From: Strix aluco
Taxonomy: Eukaryota > Chordata > Aves > Strigiformes > Strigidae
Length of the DNA: 64,000 bases
Reading direction: 5' to 3'
Assembly (NCBI RefSeq): GCF_031877795.1
Contig: NC_133946.1
Coordinates: 11,445,144 to 11,509,143, forward strand
The notes under the pieces are model-generated. The model searched no databases and had not been told where the DNA came from. It saw nothing but the letters and a program-made list of their open reading frames with translations. Positions 1 through 11,788 of this stretch are shown one piece after another. Made by a program: the position numbers and the translations under genes. The stretch's first letter is position 1, and the number at the start of each line of letters is the position of its first letter.

Positions 1-3000
1 AGCCTAACTCATGCTACAGGCAGTTTCTCCTGCTCCAAAATCCCTTTTTCAGCCCTGTACCCTGACAAGTTTTGTTTTTTTCCCAGAAATGAGTGTATTA
101 AGGATGGGGGTAGGCAGGTTGAAGCCTGCTGGCTGGGTCTCACAGGTTTGGATGAGAGATGAGCACTGCCCTCCTGCCAGGCTGGTGTCTCACATTTCTG
201 CAGTGCCCCTCCACGACCCACCCCTCTGCTCTGCGGCCCTGCTGGGGAGGGGGGGGCAGCCTGGTTTGGAATCTGCTGGGCACTTCTGTGCCCCAGCACT
301 TGAAGTGAGAGGCATAGACCCCCGAGGAGTTGGCCAGGGGTGCTGGAGGGTGGCTGAGCACCGCAGGGACAGACATGGTAGCCAAACAGAAATGGGCTGC
401 TCTGAGCGCTGCTGCAGAGCCATTTCCTTCCTAAAGCTCCATGAGAAATCCACTGTAGTCATTCAGCTGCCCTCGACTCTGTGCAGCTTCTCATGGTTAT
501 ACTGCTTAACCTGTCGGGAGAGGCAGCGCTGTCTGATCCACCATGAAAGCCATTAGATGAACGCCTGGAAGAGTCCACCTGGGTGTCACCACAGAAAGAG
601 GTGGCAGAGCCTGCTGTGGGAAGCGCTATGCAGAAACACTTCCCTCCAGTCCTTCCCTCGACTTCTGCTACAGCCACACTGGTTTCCCCCCCACAGGCTT
701 TCATCTAGGTTCAGAACAGACGCCAGTAAGCGGAGAAGCAGCTTTATTTATTTATGGTATGCATTAACATTTATTCAGCTGGTTGCTGTGCATTGAGTAA
801 GGTGGCAACTTGATAGGTGCCAGCCATTCCCCTGCTGCCAGCGGAGCCGGGGCTCGCTGTGTGCAGGCAGCCACAGACACTTCCAGAATGTGGAGCTGAG
901 CAAATGTGATGCAGTTTTGCTAAGGGGGGGAGGAGAGGGTGAGTATCCTGCTCCCATGACAGCCAGGAAACTCCACTGAGGATGGCTGAGCACCTAGAAA
1001 GTGTATCCAACTCTGGTAGGGGTAGAGCTGAGGGGGAAGATATCTCAGGGCTTTAAGCCAATTTCTTTGCAGAATTCCCTGGAGACTTTGCTTATCTCTC
1101 TGCATCCCTCTGCTCACCACTGTGAAGAAAACACAGTGGCGTGCCATGTACTTAATGATAAAGGCAGTTACAGCAGGCCAGGGGTGACACCAGAGCAGCC
1201 ACCCTCCCCACCCATCACCAGCCACGAGGCCATGTCCTGTGTGGACCTATGTGGCCCTGGGAGTTTCACACTACATCCTTGCACCCCCCAGAGCAGATCC
1301 CCCACCTCTGTCATCCAGTTGGCTTTCTATGTGCAGCCCAGAGCTGCTGCTTCAGCCTCACCACGATGCTTTTAAATATTACTCGCCAGGGTCTCACTTG
1401 AGGTAGCTTTAATACTGCCAGTAAATCCCTGTTGGTACTGGGGGGACATCTTGGCCCTCCAATCGCAGTTGTGTCCCTGCAGTTGGCACTCCTGTCACGT
1501 TAGGCCAGTAATGAAGCTCAGGCTGGGTTAGCGTTTAGAGCCCAAGTGCCTGAGCTAATGGTTCAGTACGTGCCCTCCTTCCTGCCATACCTGCTTGGTG
1601 GTGAGAGGTACTCTACTGCAGAAAAAAACACCTCAAAGCTAAACCTAAAGCCTGATTCACCTAGGAATAATATTTAGACATATGTGTGCATTGGAGCATC
1701 CGTGTGCATTACCCAGTGAGCTTTAAATGCAGCAGATGTCTGTCTGCTGTGAATTTGGGAGCTGTTGCACTCATTTCTTTGGAGGCCTAGCAGCGTATGC
1801 AGGCTGAGGGTCCAGCCTGATTACACTGGAGAAAAATGGAAATATGAAAAGTCTTGTAAGCTCCAAATATCCCTTAGCAGCATTGTAATCACATAATCAA
1901 GGCCAGCTCAGCTTGATGTGATTTGTTTCATTATGAAACATAATTCTCCCTGGAATTTTAGTTCTTGCCTGCCCTCCACCCCCAAATGTGCCAGCTCACA
2001 GCAGAAATTAATGTTGGGGGAGGGAGGATCCAAGTGTGAGTGGGACCCAGGCATTTAAATATTGGGTTTGACACATGCTGAGTGTCCTTTGATAAAGGCG
2101 TGCTGAATTAGCGGGGCAGGTTTCAAGTTCTGCCAAGCAAAAACCCTGTGGATGTGCTCGTGCCGTGCAGGGCTGAGCCGGCCAACAGCCACAGGCTTAG
2201 GCAGTCAATGACTGCAGACCTCATACTGTGTTCCAGAGGTGGCAGGGAAATAACGGGCAGCTGATTTACTCCTCCTGAAGATTTGGCCCATGGACTTATG
2301 GTTCTCTTCTAAAGTTTGCTGGAATTTGGTCAGAGAGGTCCCATCCTGGTGAAATTTGCTTTTGGGGTGTGTCAGTGCAAGAAAAATTTAAAAGATGTAA
2401 CTCAGTGTTGAAAATGAGAAATTGTGTGTGTTCTAAGGGCAGTCTGTCAGCCTTCTCTTTTGGTAGCTTCCGCGGCAGAGGCGTGTTGTGGTGGTCCCTG
2501 CTCATGGGGCTGAGGCACCAACTCAGCCCTGCGCTCACAACTGGATCCCACCCTGGAACCCTGACAATTGGGAGTCCTGGGCTGCCTCCACCCATGGGTG
2601 CTAACCTGCACGTGTTCCATGTTTCCAACACGGCTGTCAGTTCTTGGTTTCATTTTTACACGTCTCTGTAGGGCCCTTTATTTATCTTGCAGCTATAATC
2701 TTTCTGCCCCGATCAGATCTGCAGGAGCTTTCAGCGCACAGCAAAAGAAATGATGCTACTTGGAGGTAGGAGGAGCTTGTCTGAACTAGCAGTCCTGTGT
2801 GCAGAGTGGAGCGGCACCCAAACGTTTCCACGCTTCATCCTCCTACTTCTTCCTAGGCTTATCATGTGTCCTTTCATCTCCAGACTGACACCGTTCAAAC
2901 CCCCACTTGGCACCTGCCCTTCATGCAGCATCCAGGCCACAAATAGCCCTGGCCAGTAACACCAAATTTTTGTTCTACCTTTATTCCCGTGTTTCACTTC

Positions 3001-4013
3001 TTTGCAGCTAACAGAAGTTAACAATGACTTTGTTTAGCACTCCATCCACCACGTACAGCCCCCGCCTTCCCACCAGCATCCACTTCTTCCCAGGCAAGAT
3101 AGGTCACTTGTGTGACACCGCTCCAGGCCACTCCACACTGATAAACCTCCAGCCAAAACCATTCAGCAACCAAAGCCACTTCCCAGGACAAATAAACCAC
3201 CTTCACCTCATAGCTGCAAAGGGAGCTTTCTGATCAAAGCTCTCCAATGAGCACACCCAGCCTGTTTGTACCCAATGAAAGCATCAACTGGGCAAATCTA
3301 CTGCTCTCAGGTGGGAGACTCTGCAGGCTCGGACTCCCTGAAGGCGGCTAGTGTTCCCCCAGGCAAACCCTCATCTTATCCAGGGAGTGATTGAGGGAGG
3401 TGACTTCTCACACAACTTTCTCCTTGTTCTGCCTACCCCATGGGCCAAGTCTTCACCTGGGATACGTTAAGAGAGCTACTAAGTTCAGGAATAACTGTTA
3501 TTGATGCCTAAATGTTCTCCACGGCTCTTCACCCAGTGACTCGCTGGCTCCTCTGGAGCTGGGGTGGTTATAAACAAGCTGCATGCCAGGCTCTGTGCAA
3601 GCACCCATCCTACCCACTCCCTCTACTTCCAAAGAGCCAAAGGGCACTGGAGTTTTCATGCTTCACTGCATAGTTAAAAGAGGATAATCATTAACCTGCT
3701 GAGGACAGTCTTTCTTTTGTTAGGCTCTTTATCAGGTTATCTTGCTAGCATAACAGGAGAGGATCTGGGTGATGAGTGGGGGTGAGGTTCTGTGTAGCTT
3801 GTTCTCACAAAATCACAGCTGTCCCCAGCATAGGAGGTGGTGGCACAGAGGTGAGGGGCATTTTGCTGCCATGTCAGGCCAGCCTGTTGTGTATGGAGGT
3901 CTGGATTCACGTGGCTTTGAGCTTTGGCCTCAAACTCCCCAACATCCGCATCCAAATCTCCAGAGGTGTTTTTGCTATAGGAAACCTTAAATGTGTTTGT
4001 GGGTATGACTTAC
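1..4013 (-). other. EPS8L2 intron 2 (partial)
   Basis: No further EPS8L2 coding block, splice-flanked exon or convincing ORF was found. The ORFs here are short and without recognisable family features. An AT-rich stretch near 1840-1960 contains several TAAT/ATTA cores and might be regulatory, but nothing more can be said. Confidence 0.6.
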
Positions 4014-5361
4014 CGTACAGGTCCTTTGCGCTCAGCTTGGAGGCTCCGTCCACTCTGCCCATGCTGCCACTGTAAAAGAAAGAAAGTACAAATAAACCAG
4101 CAGCTCCTGGATCTTTTTAACATCTGCTTTCATACTGCAGCTGTCCCAAGAGGGTCCAGCCCTGCCTTCCTCATCATGTCTGTCAGATGTGGCGCAACTC
4201 CAAATTACCAGGCAAAGCATTTGCTTGTCTGACCGTGGTGGCAGCTCCTCTGCAACCCTAGCTGTTATCCACACCGCAGGCACATGTCACTAAACCCAGC
4301 AGCTGGAAACAGGAGACAGGAACCCATCAAGGCCTGTCCCCGCTAGAGTTACCTTCACACACAGTGTCCCCTGGCAGGACATTGCTTCTGGAGGGGTTGG
4401 ACAGCAGCTCCCAGTGAGCAATAAGGGGGTTGTCACTGGGAGCAGCACAGGTAAACAGAGACCCCTCCATGGGATACCTGAGGCAGTGTCAGTGCCAAGA
4501 TTAAGATCCCTTATTAACAGACCCTTTTGAGATCATACAATCATAAAATAGTTGGGGTTGAAAAGGAGCTTTTAAAAGTCTAGTCCAACCTGCCCTGCAA
4601 TGGGCAGGGACATCTTCAACTAGATCAGGTTGCTCAGAGCCCTTGAAGGCAGGTGCTCAGATGTAGAACATGTCCCATGTAAAAATGTGGAAGGACATAA
4701 TTGTGTGTAAACATTTGAGTTTTGGGGTGTCGGATCTCTAAGCATGGGTTACATCCCCTGTAGGGCTGCCCCCCTGCCCCATGCCCGGGTTGTACGTAGG
4801 AGCATGCAGCCAGGAGATAATGGTTTCTCCACTCAGGCCTGGCAGGGGAGGATCAAGGCGGGACCTCGAGTTTTCAGGTTCTGTGGTCGGGCTGCCCTGC
4901 ACGGTGCAGTGAGCTAGTGGGTGGCCAGTGGCTACTTTCTGTTCTGTCTCCACAGTCCCGAGGGCAGGCAGTGGTTCACGGTGCTCATACACCTACACCC
5001 TGCTTTCTAGAGACCAGGAGTGTGCAGGAAGGAGGGAGAGGGCTGGTGGCTCTGGCTCCATCAGCCCCCAGGCCACAGGTGGAGAGGCTCCTGGTGTCCC
5101 CCTCCTCTCTCTGCACCTAATGTGGCATTACCAGGGCATGTGAGCTGTGAGGCAGTGATGCTGGCTATGGCCACAGCTTGTGAGGTGCCCAGGAAGGGTG
5201 AAACAAACACCAGAGACTTGGGAGGCAAGTGGGACTGCTAGGAGCATCCCCCCGGCTGGTAGGAGGGAGCGGTGGTGCCAGCTGTGAGAAGGGGAAGCCC
5301 ACCACAAAGATCCTTACTTTGATGAGCCAGGATTGCTGCTGAGGGATCCCTTGAGACTCAT
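1..5361 (-). CDS. EPS8L2: EPS8L2, N-terminal part (gene continues past the left edge)
   Basis: EPS8-like protein 2 is a cytoplasmic adaptor with an N-terminal PTB-like domain, an SH3 domain and a C-terminal actin-related effector region; the family links receptor signalling to Rac and actin remodelling (family knowledge). Only the start of the protein is visible. Two exons join in frame: ATG at 5361-5359 to a donor at 5317, then 4069-4014. The joined product includes NGSMGRVDGASKLSAKDLY, which lines up with human EPS8L2 NGSLGRSDGVAKMSPKDLF as I remember it. The next expected block (EQRKKYS..., start of the PTB-like domain) was searched for on the minus strand and not found between 1 and 4013, so intron 2 runs off the window. 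Position next to TMEM80 and DEAF1 matches human synteny. Identification is good, but the visible protein is only about 33 residues. Confidence 0.82.
4014..4069 (-). CDS. EPS8L2: EPS8L2 second coding exon
   Basis: This 56-nt exon lies between a TTTCTTTTACAG acceptor and a GTAAGT donor. With the two bases carried over from the previous exon it reads N, then GSMGRVDGASKLSAKDLY, and ends in phase 1. Glycine, arginine, aspartate, lysine and the KDL block are shared with human EPS8L2. It is the strongest evidence for the gene. The following exon lies outside the window. Confidence 0.85.
4070..5317 (-). other. EPS8L2 intron 1 (between the two coding exons)
   Basis: About 1.25 kb between the GTAAGG donor at 5317 and the acceptor at 4070. 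It contains one CR1 3' fragment (4533-4640). Nothing else recognisable. Confidence 0.75.
4533..4640 (-). mobile_element. CR1 LINE 3' fragment, minus orientation
   Basis: Read on the plus strand it begins with ATCATACAATCATAAAATAG, the reverse complement of the CR1 terminal repeats. Then come a GTTGGGGTTGAAAAGG block, TAGTCCAACCTGCCCTGCAA, and the conserved GGGCAGGGACATCTTCAACT segment. CR1 is the main LINE of birds and is typically 5'-truncated, as here. It lies inside EPS8L2 intron 1. Confidence 0.85.
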
Positions 5362-5382
5362 GTTGCTTCACAGGACAGGCAA
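5318..5382 (-). CDS. EPS8L2: EPS8L2 first coding exon
   Basis: This 65-nt exon has a pyrimidine-rich acceptor ending in TGCTGCAG just above 5382 and a GTAAGG donor below 5318. The 21 nt before the ATG (5382-5362) are 5' UTR. Coding starts at 5361-5359 and reads MSLKGSLSSNPGSS plus two bases of the next codon. The human protein starts MSQSGAVSCCPGAT, so the start and length agree even though the residues differ. It is the only ATG in the exon. Confidence 0.78.
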
Positions 5383-6031
5383 CTGCAGCAGAAGCAAAAG
5401 AGACAGGGTTAAGTGATTAGAAAACATGCTCTCAGATTGTTTATCTGTGTGCGTGCTGCCCTCCCTGCCTCTGATCTGGGGTCTCCAAGCAGGAGCATGG
5501 GCAGATGAGAACGGTCAGGATGGGGTTTCCTTGCTGCTCTCTGCCCTGTGGCTCAGACACCCCTCACAGCTCTGACCTGGGCTGAAGGTGACACATCCCT
5601 GGATGCCTTTCCGAAACCGATTTCCACCTCTCCCCTCTTGCCCATCCCTTCTAGGCACACCCCAACTTTGTGGTATTTCAGCACGTCCTTTTCTAGCAAA
5701 GCAGCCCTGCCTATGGTTTAGCAGGGACTGATGTGGCCTTTGCCTCTATGGTCTGTCAGAGGCCATTAGCAAACATACATGTATCCCTGTGGCCATGTGC
5801 TGATGACTGTCAGTGTCCTGAGTCATTTTTCATGCCTAAAGTGCCATTATCTTTTGTTATGTGGCAATTTTAAACTCTATACCAGCTGTTAAAGTATCCT
5901 TACCAGGGTATTGCCCACACAGAGAAAAGTGAAATAATTGTGAATGCAGAGTAAGGATGGAGAAAAATTTACTGTGATGACTGAGTGCTTGGTGAGAGGC
6001 AGATAGGCTCAGTTCAGATTTTTTTTTTTAC

Positions 6032-6108
6032 CTCCTCTTTTGAATGAGAATTGTAAATAACGTGAGAGAAGATGTGAGAGAGATCCAGGCACTGCTCTGA
6101 GAGCAGAA
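6032..6108 (-). other. EPS8L2: Candidate 5' UTR exon of EPS8L2
   Basis: On the minus strand a run of T followed by CCCCTTGCAG forms a strong acceptor above 6108, and GAG|GTAAAA is a usable donor below 6032. The 77 nt between contain no ATG, as expected for a leader exon lying 650 bp upstream of the first coding exon. There is no transcript evidence, so this could be a chance splice-site pair. Confidence 0.35.
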
Positions 6109-9100
6109 CTGCAAGGGGAAAAAAAAAAAAAAGGAAGGGTAAAACAAGGTATAATAAGACCTCAGAGGATGCTTTGTATTGGCATCCAAGATATTCACCT
6201 CAGCTCCAGTGCATGAGTTGAAGGAAAACCAAGACAAAGTCTTCAAGTTTTTTTTTTTATTCACTTTTGAAAAGTTCCGGGAGCACCTGCCTGTGGGCTG
6301 GGCACTCAGCACCTCTGTTTTGCTTCGCCTGGGTCAGACCCTGCTGACCTCGTTATAAGGTGGTCAGAATTCAAAAGTATGGCCTTAAAATACTTGTTGC
6401 TGGCCTGAAGGAAGAAATTCATCAGTGTCTTCAGTAGGATTTCCTGCGAGGGGACCTTTGAATGTGCTTGGCATGTGCCATGAGGCCACCATGAGAGCCA
6501 TCCCTGGCAGGCAGTGGAGCTGCTTCACAAAGGTTTTTCTTAACTGAGTTTAGGCTAAAGTGTGCGTAATCCCCAGGGAGTACTTGGGAGTCATCCCTGC
6601 CACCTGGGATTTCCCCTTTGGAGGCTGACTATCTCTGCTGCAGGGCTGCTTGTATTGTCAGCAGAGGTTCTTCTAGATTCCTTACGTATCCGTTTTTATT
6701 CCTCGTGTTGGACACACTCATTCGTAGTATTTTGCTCTGTGTGTTTCACCCTGAGGTGAGGGCAGATACAGAGATTTTCTCACTGATCTTAGCAAAGCTG
6801 CAGGCCTGTCGGAGGGATATATTTTGTGGAGATCCAGTTCTCCAGGCGAACCACACGGCGTGGGTGCGTGCCACACATTGCACCCCACTAGCAGCGTTGT
6901 CCACCCGCCCACAGGCATGTGTACACACAGCCTGGATGGAGGGACCCCGGAATGGTTTGGGCTCAGCCTTGCAGCTTTCAGCCTGCTTTGTGTCCCAGTA
7001 ATACTCCTCAGCACTGAGACACTGTTAGAAATTACTTTGAAGTGCATTTTGTAGCTAGTACGTTAAATTCTCCCTTTTTTGTCTCTCTTGTGGCTGATAC
7101 TAAAGTCCATGCAGACGCACACGCGCAGATATAAATTCATATACACGGTAGAATAGAAACTTGGTGTTCTGCCAACTCCTCTAAGTGTAATGAAACCCAT
7201 CCCTGTGCCCAGGCTTGGGTACCTGTGAATTTTTCCTCTGTTAATAGCTGTCTGCTGGTTTCCTTTTACAGTCCTCAAACTGTTCCTATCTCCCAGATCT
7301 CTGTGTGCATTAGCATAAGATACCTAGAAGAGGGAATGTGCTCTAATAAACCCAGCTCTGGTCTGTTTACTTTACATCATCCAATCCCTTTAGTCCTGTG
7401 GCTGATGATTATAGCTGGGAACGTTTCTGCATATTAATGTAATATTTCTGGCTCCCTTTCACTTACTGCCCCAGGGCCATGTCCTTAATGGACTGAAATC
7501 CAGGTTACTCCAGCAGGTAAGTGGCACTGAGTTTGGCCTGTGGAGTTCAGAGCTTGCTCCCAGGCTCCAGCTGTGAAACAGCAGGAGGAACCAGGGATGC
7601 AGGCAAGGTCACCCTAGTTTTTGTTTCTCCTTCATGAGCTCTGTCCAGAAGACAAACTTTGGGGATCTGCTTCTGCTTTTGGAGGAACACATCTGGCCAA
7701 ACCCTACGTGGCTGCCAGAGGAGCAGACCCTGTGGCAGAGGTTGGCGCTCAGCTTCGAGGGTGAAGCGGGACCAGCCATAAAATGAGCTAACTCTTTATC
7801 TCATGGTAGCTAATAGAAAGTGCTGCCGGGATAAGCTGTGCTCGCCAGAGGAAGGCAGGATAAGCTACCATGCACCTCGGCTAGTGGAAACGCCACCAGA
7901 CCCCGCAAGGTGTCAGAAGGACTTGCCAACACGCTGCCAGAAGTGTTCGGTGGGAACACCCAGCACCCATGAAACGGCAGGAAGGGTTTGTGCCGCGTGC
8001 AGTCCTGTTTTTATACCCTGACACTCCAAAAGTCTTCCGCCCAGCCAAGCAGAAGCTGTAATGCTTTAGCACCGCTGATATTTCAGCGAGGGGCTGATTA
8101 TAAATTGCTCCTTCTGACATGGCTGATCGAGTGATTCCTTGTCCGTCTTGGCGTTTATAACGCAATAAACCCCAGTGTCCCCCCGCCCTTCGCCCAGCGC
8201 TGTTGGAAGGTTGTCCTCCCTTCCAGGGTGTCTGTATCCAAAACAGGGTGTGAAACTGGAAGCAATGCAAGCGCCTGCCAAGTCAGCAGATCCTTACCCT
8301 GCTGGGCTCCCTTCTTTTTATTTATTCATGCTATTTTCGTTATTTAACCTTTGCCTGGTTCTTACTGCTGCTTTAAGGGCCATGTCTGTGTTCAAATTCG
8401 TGTTAATCGAAAGGAGGGTGTGGTATGATGCTGGCTAAGTTAAACCAGGACAGAGCCTTGTGCCAGAACTTTTAATTCAGTTTAAATTGCCTGATATTAA
8501 TTGAATCCTAGCTGGCAGACTGTGGGGAGGGGGGGCACTTTTCTGAGGGGTTGGAGACTTTATAATGATTTTGCTAAATCGAGAGACAACTGGACTTGAA
8601 TAAGATGAAGCAAGGGCTGAGAGTACTTCACCTCAAAATGCAGATGGGGCCAAAGATAAGATGTGAGAGATGAGAGGGGGTTATGGCCAGGCAGCTTGTT
8701 TCCCCCTCCCTGTGAGGACATCCCTAAGAGCTCTGACAGTCTGCAAGCTCTGACACACGCATAGTCTTCTCCCTGCTGTCATTTCAGCTGTGGTTCAGGC
8801 TTCCCTAATTAGAGGGTTCCTGATCTCCCTCTTATCTCCCTGCAGGGCGCAGCTGCTCTCTCCTCCTTCCCCAGCCGGGTGAGCATGCATAGGAAGGGAA
8901 GGCAAAGAAGAGGCAAATTTAGCCCTGCAATGTGTAGCTGCACAGGGCTTGCCTTTGACTCAGCCTTATCAAATCCAGTTTCGAGACCGTGCACTCACTC
9001 TTTTCGTGGTGCAGGGCAGTGTTTCTCCATGGGTCACCAGAAAAGCCAGTTAAGCCCTGCATGTGAACGCAGTGTTTAAGGGGATTGGGGCTCCAGCAGC

Positions 9101-11295
9101 TAAGCCAGGCTCAAATTCTGACTGCGGGGACGGGTGGTAGCACTGTGCTTCTGCTGGGGTGACTTACAGGGGAAGCTTAACTGCCTGGCTAAAGCCTGGT
9201 ACCATGACCCATCCCAGGCCAGGAGATCTCATGTGATGAGACAGCCTCAGGGAGGCCAGCAGAAGTCAATGCAAGGGGACATAAAGGTGGGTGACGTCGC
9301 ATTGTACTTTAAAACAAAGGAAATCTCCCTCCCTGACTTTCCGGACAGTCTTATCCTTGGAAGTCAAATATCCTCCTGAAGACACACGGAGTTGTGATAG
9401 GAGCCTGGCATTGTTGTCTGTGCCACATTTCTGTACTTTTAGAGCAAATGGAAGCAGGCCATGCATTGTTTTGACTTTCTTTGAGTCTTTGAAGAGAGAG
9501 CTGCAACATTGCAAGGGTGGAGAAGCTCTATGGGAGGGGAAAGAATAACAGCTCTCTACTCCATGGGCTGGTCGCTGCTATTGTCGTGCATTATTTTTAT
9601 TAGGAATACTTCTCCCTTGTCTGCTGTGGTGATACATTTTTGTTCTTACAAGCAAATGGAAAGGGATTGTGAAAACTTCTGGATTTTGGGTGAAAATTGG
9701 ACAACTTGAAATATTAGTGTCTTTTTTAGGGCTATTATGATTATAATCACTGTTAATAACAAAAGCAGCATCTAGTGTTTGTGAGTGTTTTTCATCATGA
9801 CTCTAAGACTACCTTTAAGAGTGCGATCAGATAGAGCGAGCTGGAGAAGGTTTGTTGGTATCAGAGGCTGTTAGAATAAATGATTGTAGCGGTGGAGAAA
9901 TGCTGGGCAAAACACAACAGGTTTTGCTGGAACAACAGTAGAAAAATATGGCAAAAAACCCAAAACCTTAAAAACTGACAAGCTACCTAGGAGTAAGCTT
10001 TTCCCTAGCATGCTCTAACCCGTTTCTAACAGACCTTGTCTTTGTTTCCATCAGTCATCCCACTGAAATCTGCCCAGTGTGACAGGATTTCCGAAATGCC
10101 CACAAGCTGGTATTGAAACATGTTTTCCTACCTGGAGCCATGGTACTGTTACTGATGATTTAACCGATGTGTCACAAAAAGGGGTTAAATAAGGTTTGAT
10201 GTCTGTAGCCTAAAATGTTTCTTGACCGAGTTGGACCACCTAGAATGATGCCAACATGCAAAGTGGTCCCTTATGCCTTGTCAAGTCAGTCCAAAGGGGG
10301 TGGTGGGGAATGGCTTCACTCTGCAGCACATGTAAGTGCTTGAGGACGTGGCGAGGGAAATCTCTGCACCAACTAGATTATGGGGCTTGGACACTGGTGA
10401 AATATATGTGATGGAAACGCTGCCCAGGGGCAGGAGGGGGCAGGTCTAACGAGGGTGCTGCTATCTGTGTGTGTAGCCTGTGCCAAGTGGATGGGTCAGG
10501 CAGAAAAGCTAGATTAGCAAAAGCCTCGGCAAGTAACATAAAGCGTCAGCTAGAAACATTAGCTGGTGACCACATGATGTTATCTTTTAAACTTCCCAGG
10601 ACAACAAAGCGCCGTCTGTTAGGGTTGCTGGATGTTTTCAAAAGGGAATGTCATGCTGGGGAAAGCTGTTTGACAGACTGTCCCGCAAAGCTAAGTCTGC
10701 TTGTACCCACACAAGAGCGAAGGGAGCACAGGTGCTGTCATACATGTGTCCTGCACTGTCCTTGCTCCAGACAGCCCGCCTGGCCCCTGAGAGTACCCTG
10801 CCCGACTCCCACGATCTGTCCTGCCCACTGTGATCGTATTGAAGGACCTGGCAGATGGGCAAGGCTACAATCCCATGTCAATCCACTAACAAATAACTTT
10901 GGGGTGTTGGTGAGGCACTGGGAGCTGTGTGTTCAGCGCTCCTCATGCGGCACCAAGCGATCTAAATCCACACAATCTGGTTTAGATCTCTAAAAGTGCT
11001 TGTGAGATGGTCTCTGGGAGCCTGCGGCAGACTTGAGAACTTAACCTGGGTCTCTTGTGTTCTGGTCCAGCCTCCTTATGATGAAAACACCCTTCTCCTG
11101 CTTTTAGTTGCTTTTCTGAATCTGTCAGCAAGGATGCCTGTCAGGGCTCACCAAAAGAAAGTCAGACCTGCTTGGTAGGGTCTCTACCAAAAACATGTGC
11201 TTGTAAAGAAAATCATCTTTGCGTTAGTCAGAAAGCATCAGGGGAAACGCAAATCCAGAGCAAAGAGGCTGACAGCCAAACAAATTATCATGATG

Positions 11296-11788
11296 TTGTT
11301 CAGTTTTGGTCCCCACTATGCAAAAAAGATGTGGACAGCCTGGAGAGGGTCCAGAGAAGGGCCACAAAGGTGATCAAAGGAGTGGGCAGCCATGTAGGGA
11401 AAGGCTGAAAGAACTGGATTTGTTCAACTTCAGGAAGAGAAGGCTCTGGGGAGACCTTAGCAGCATGTTCCAGTATCTAAAGGGTGGCTGCAAAGAAGAT
11501 GGATCCTCCCTTCTTACAAGGAGTCATGTGGGGAAGATGAGGGGTAAGGAGTACATGTTACTCCTGGTGAGATTCTGATTGGACAGAAGAGGAAAATTTT
11601 TCACACTGAGAACAATCAGCCGCTATAATTGCCCCAGGGAAGTGGTGGGTTCCCCAACACTGAACACTTTTAAGATTCAGCTGGTCGGGGGCTGGGCCAG
11701 CTTGGATAGACTAGGCTTTTGCCAGTAAGGGTTGGACCAGCTGATCCTTGAGGACCCTTCCAACCTGGGATTCTGGGATTCTATGATT
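11296..11788 (+). mobile_element. CR1 LINE, 5'-truncated, with decayed ORF2 C-terminus
   Basis: The plus strand encodes [20 protein letters not shown] and, after a frameshift, [20 protein letters not shown]. This is the conserved tail of the CR1 ORF2 protein, downstream of the reverse transcriptase. The copy ends in tandem GGATTCTGGGATTCTATGAT, the typical CR1 3' terminus. Frameshifts and stops show it is dead. Its 5' part is missing. Confidence 0.9.

Noticed and set aside
2731-3024. Minus-strand ORF containing SLGRSRRMKRG, briefly considered as the next EPS8L2 exon
   Set aside because: No agreement with the expected EQRKKYS...HETSQYHV block and no splice sites at the right phase.
10469-10993. 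174-codon ORF on the plus strand
   Set aside because: No recognisable domain and no splice partner; composition looks like random translation of moderately GC-rich DNA.
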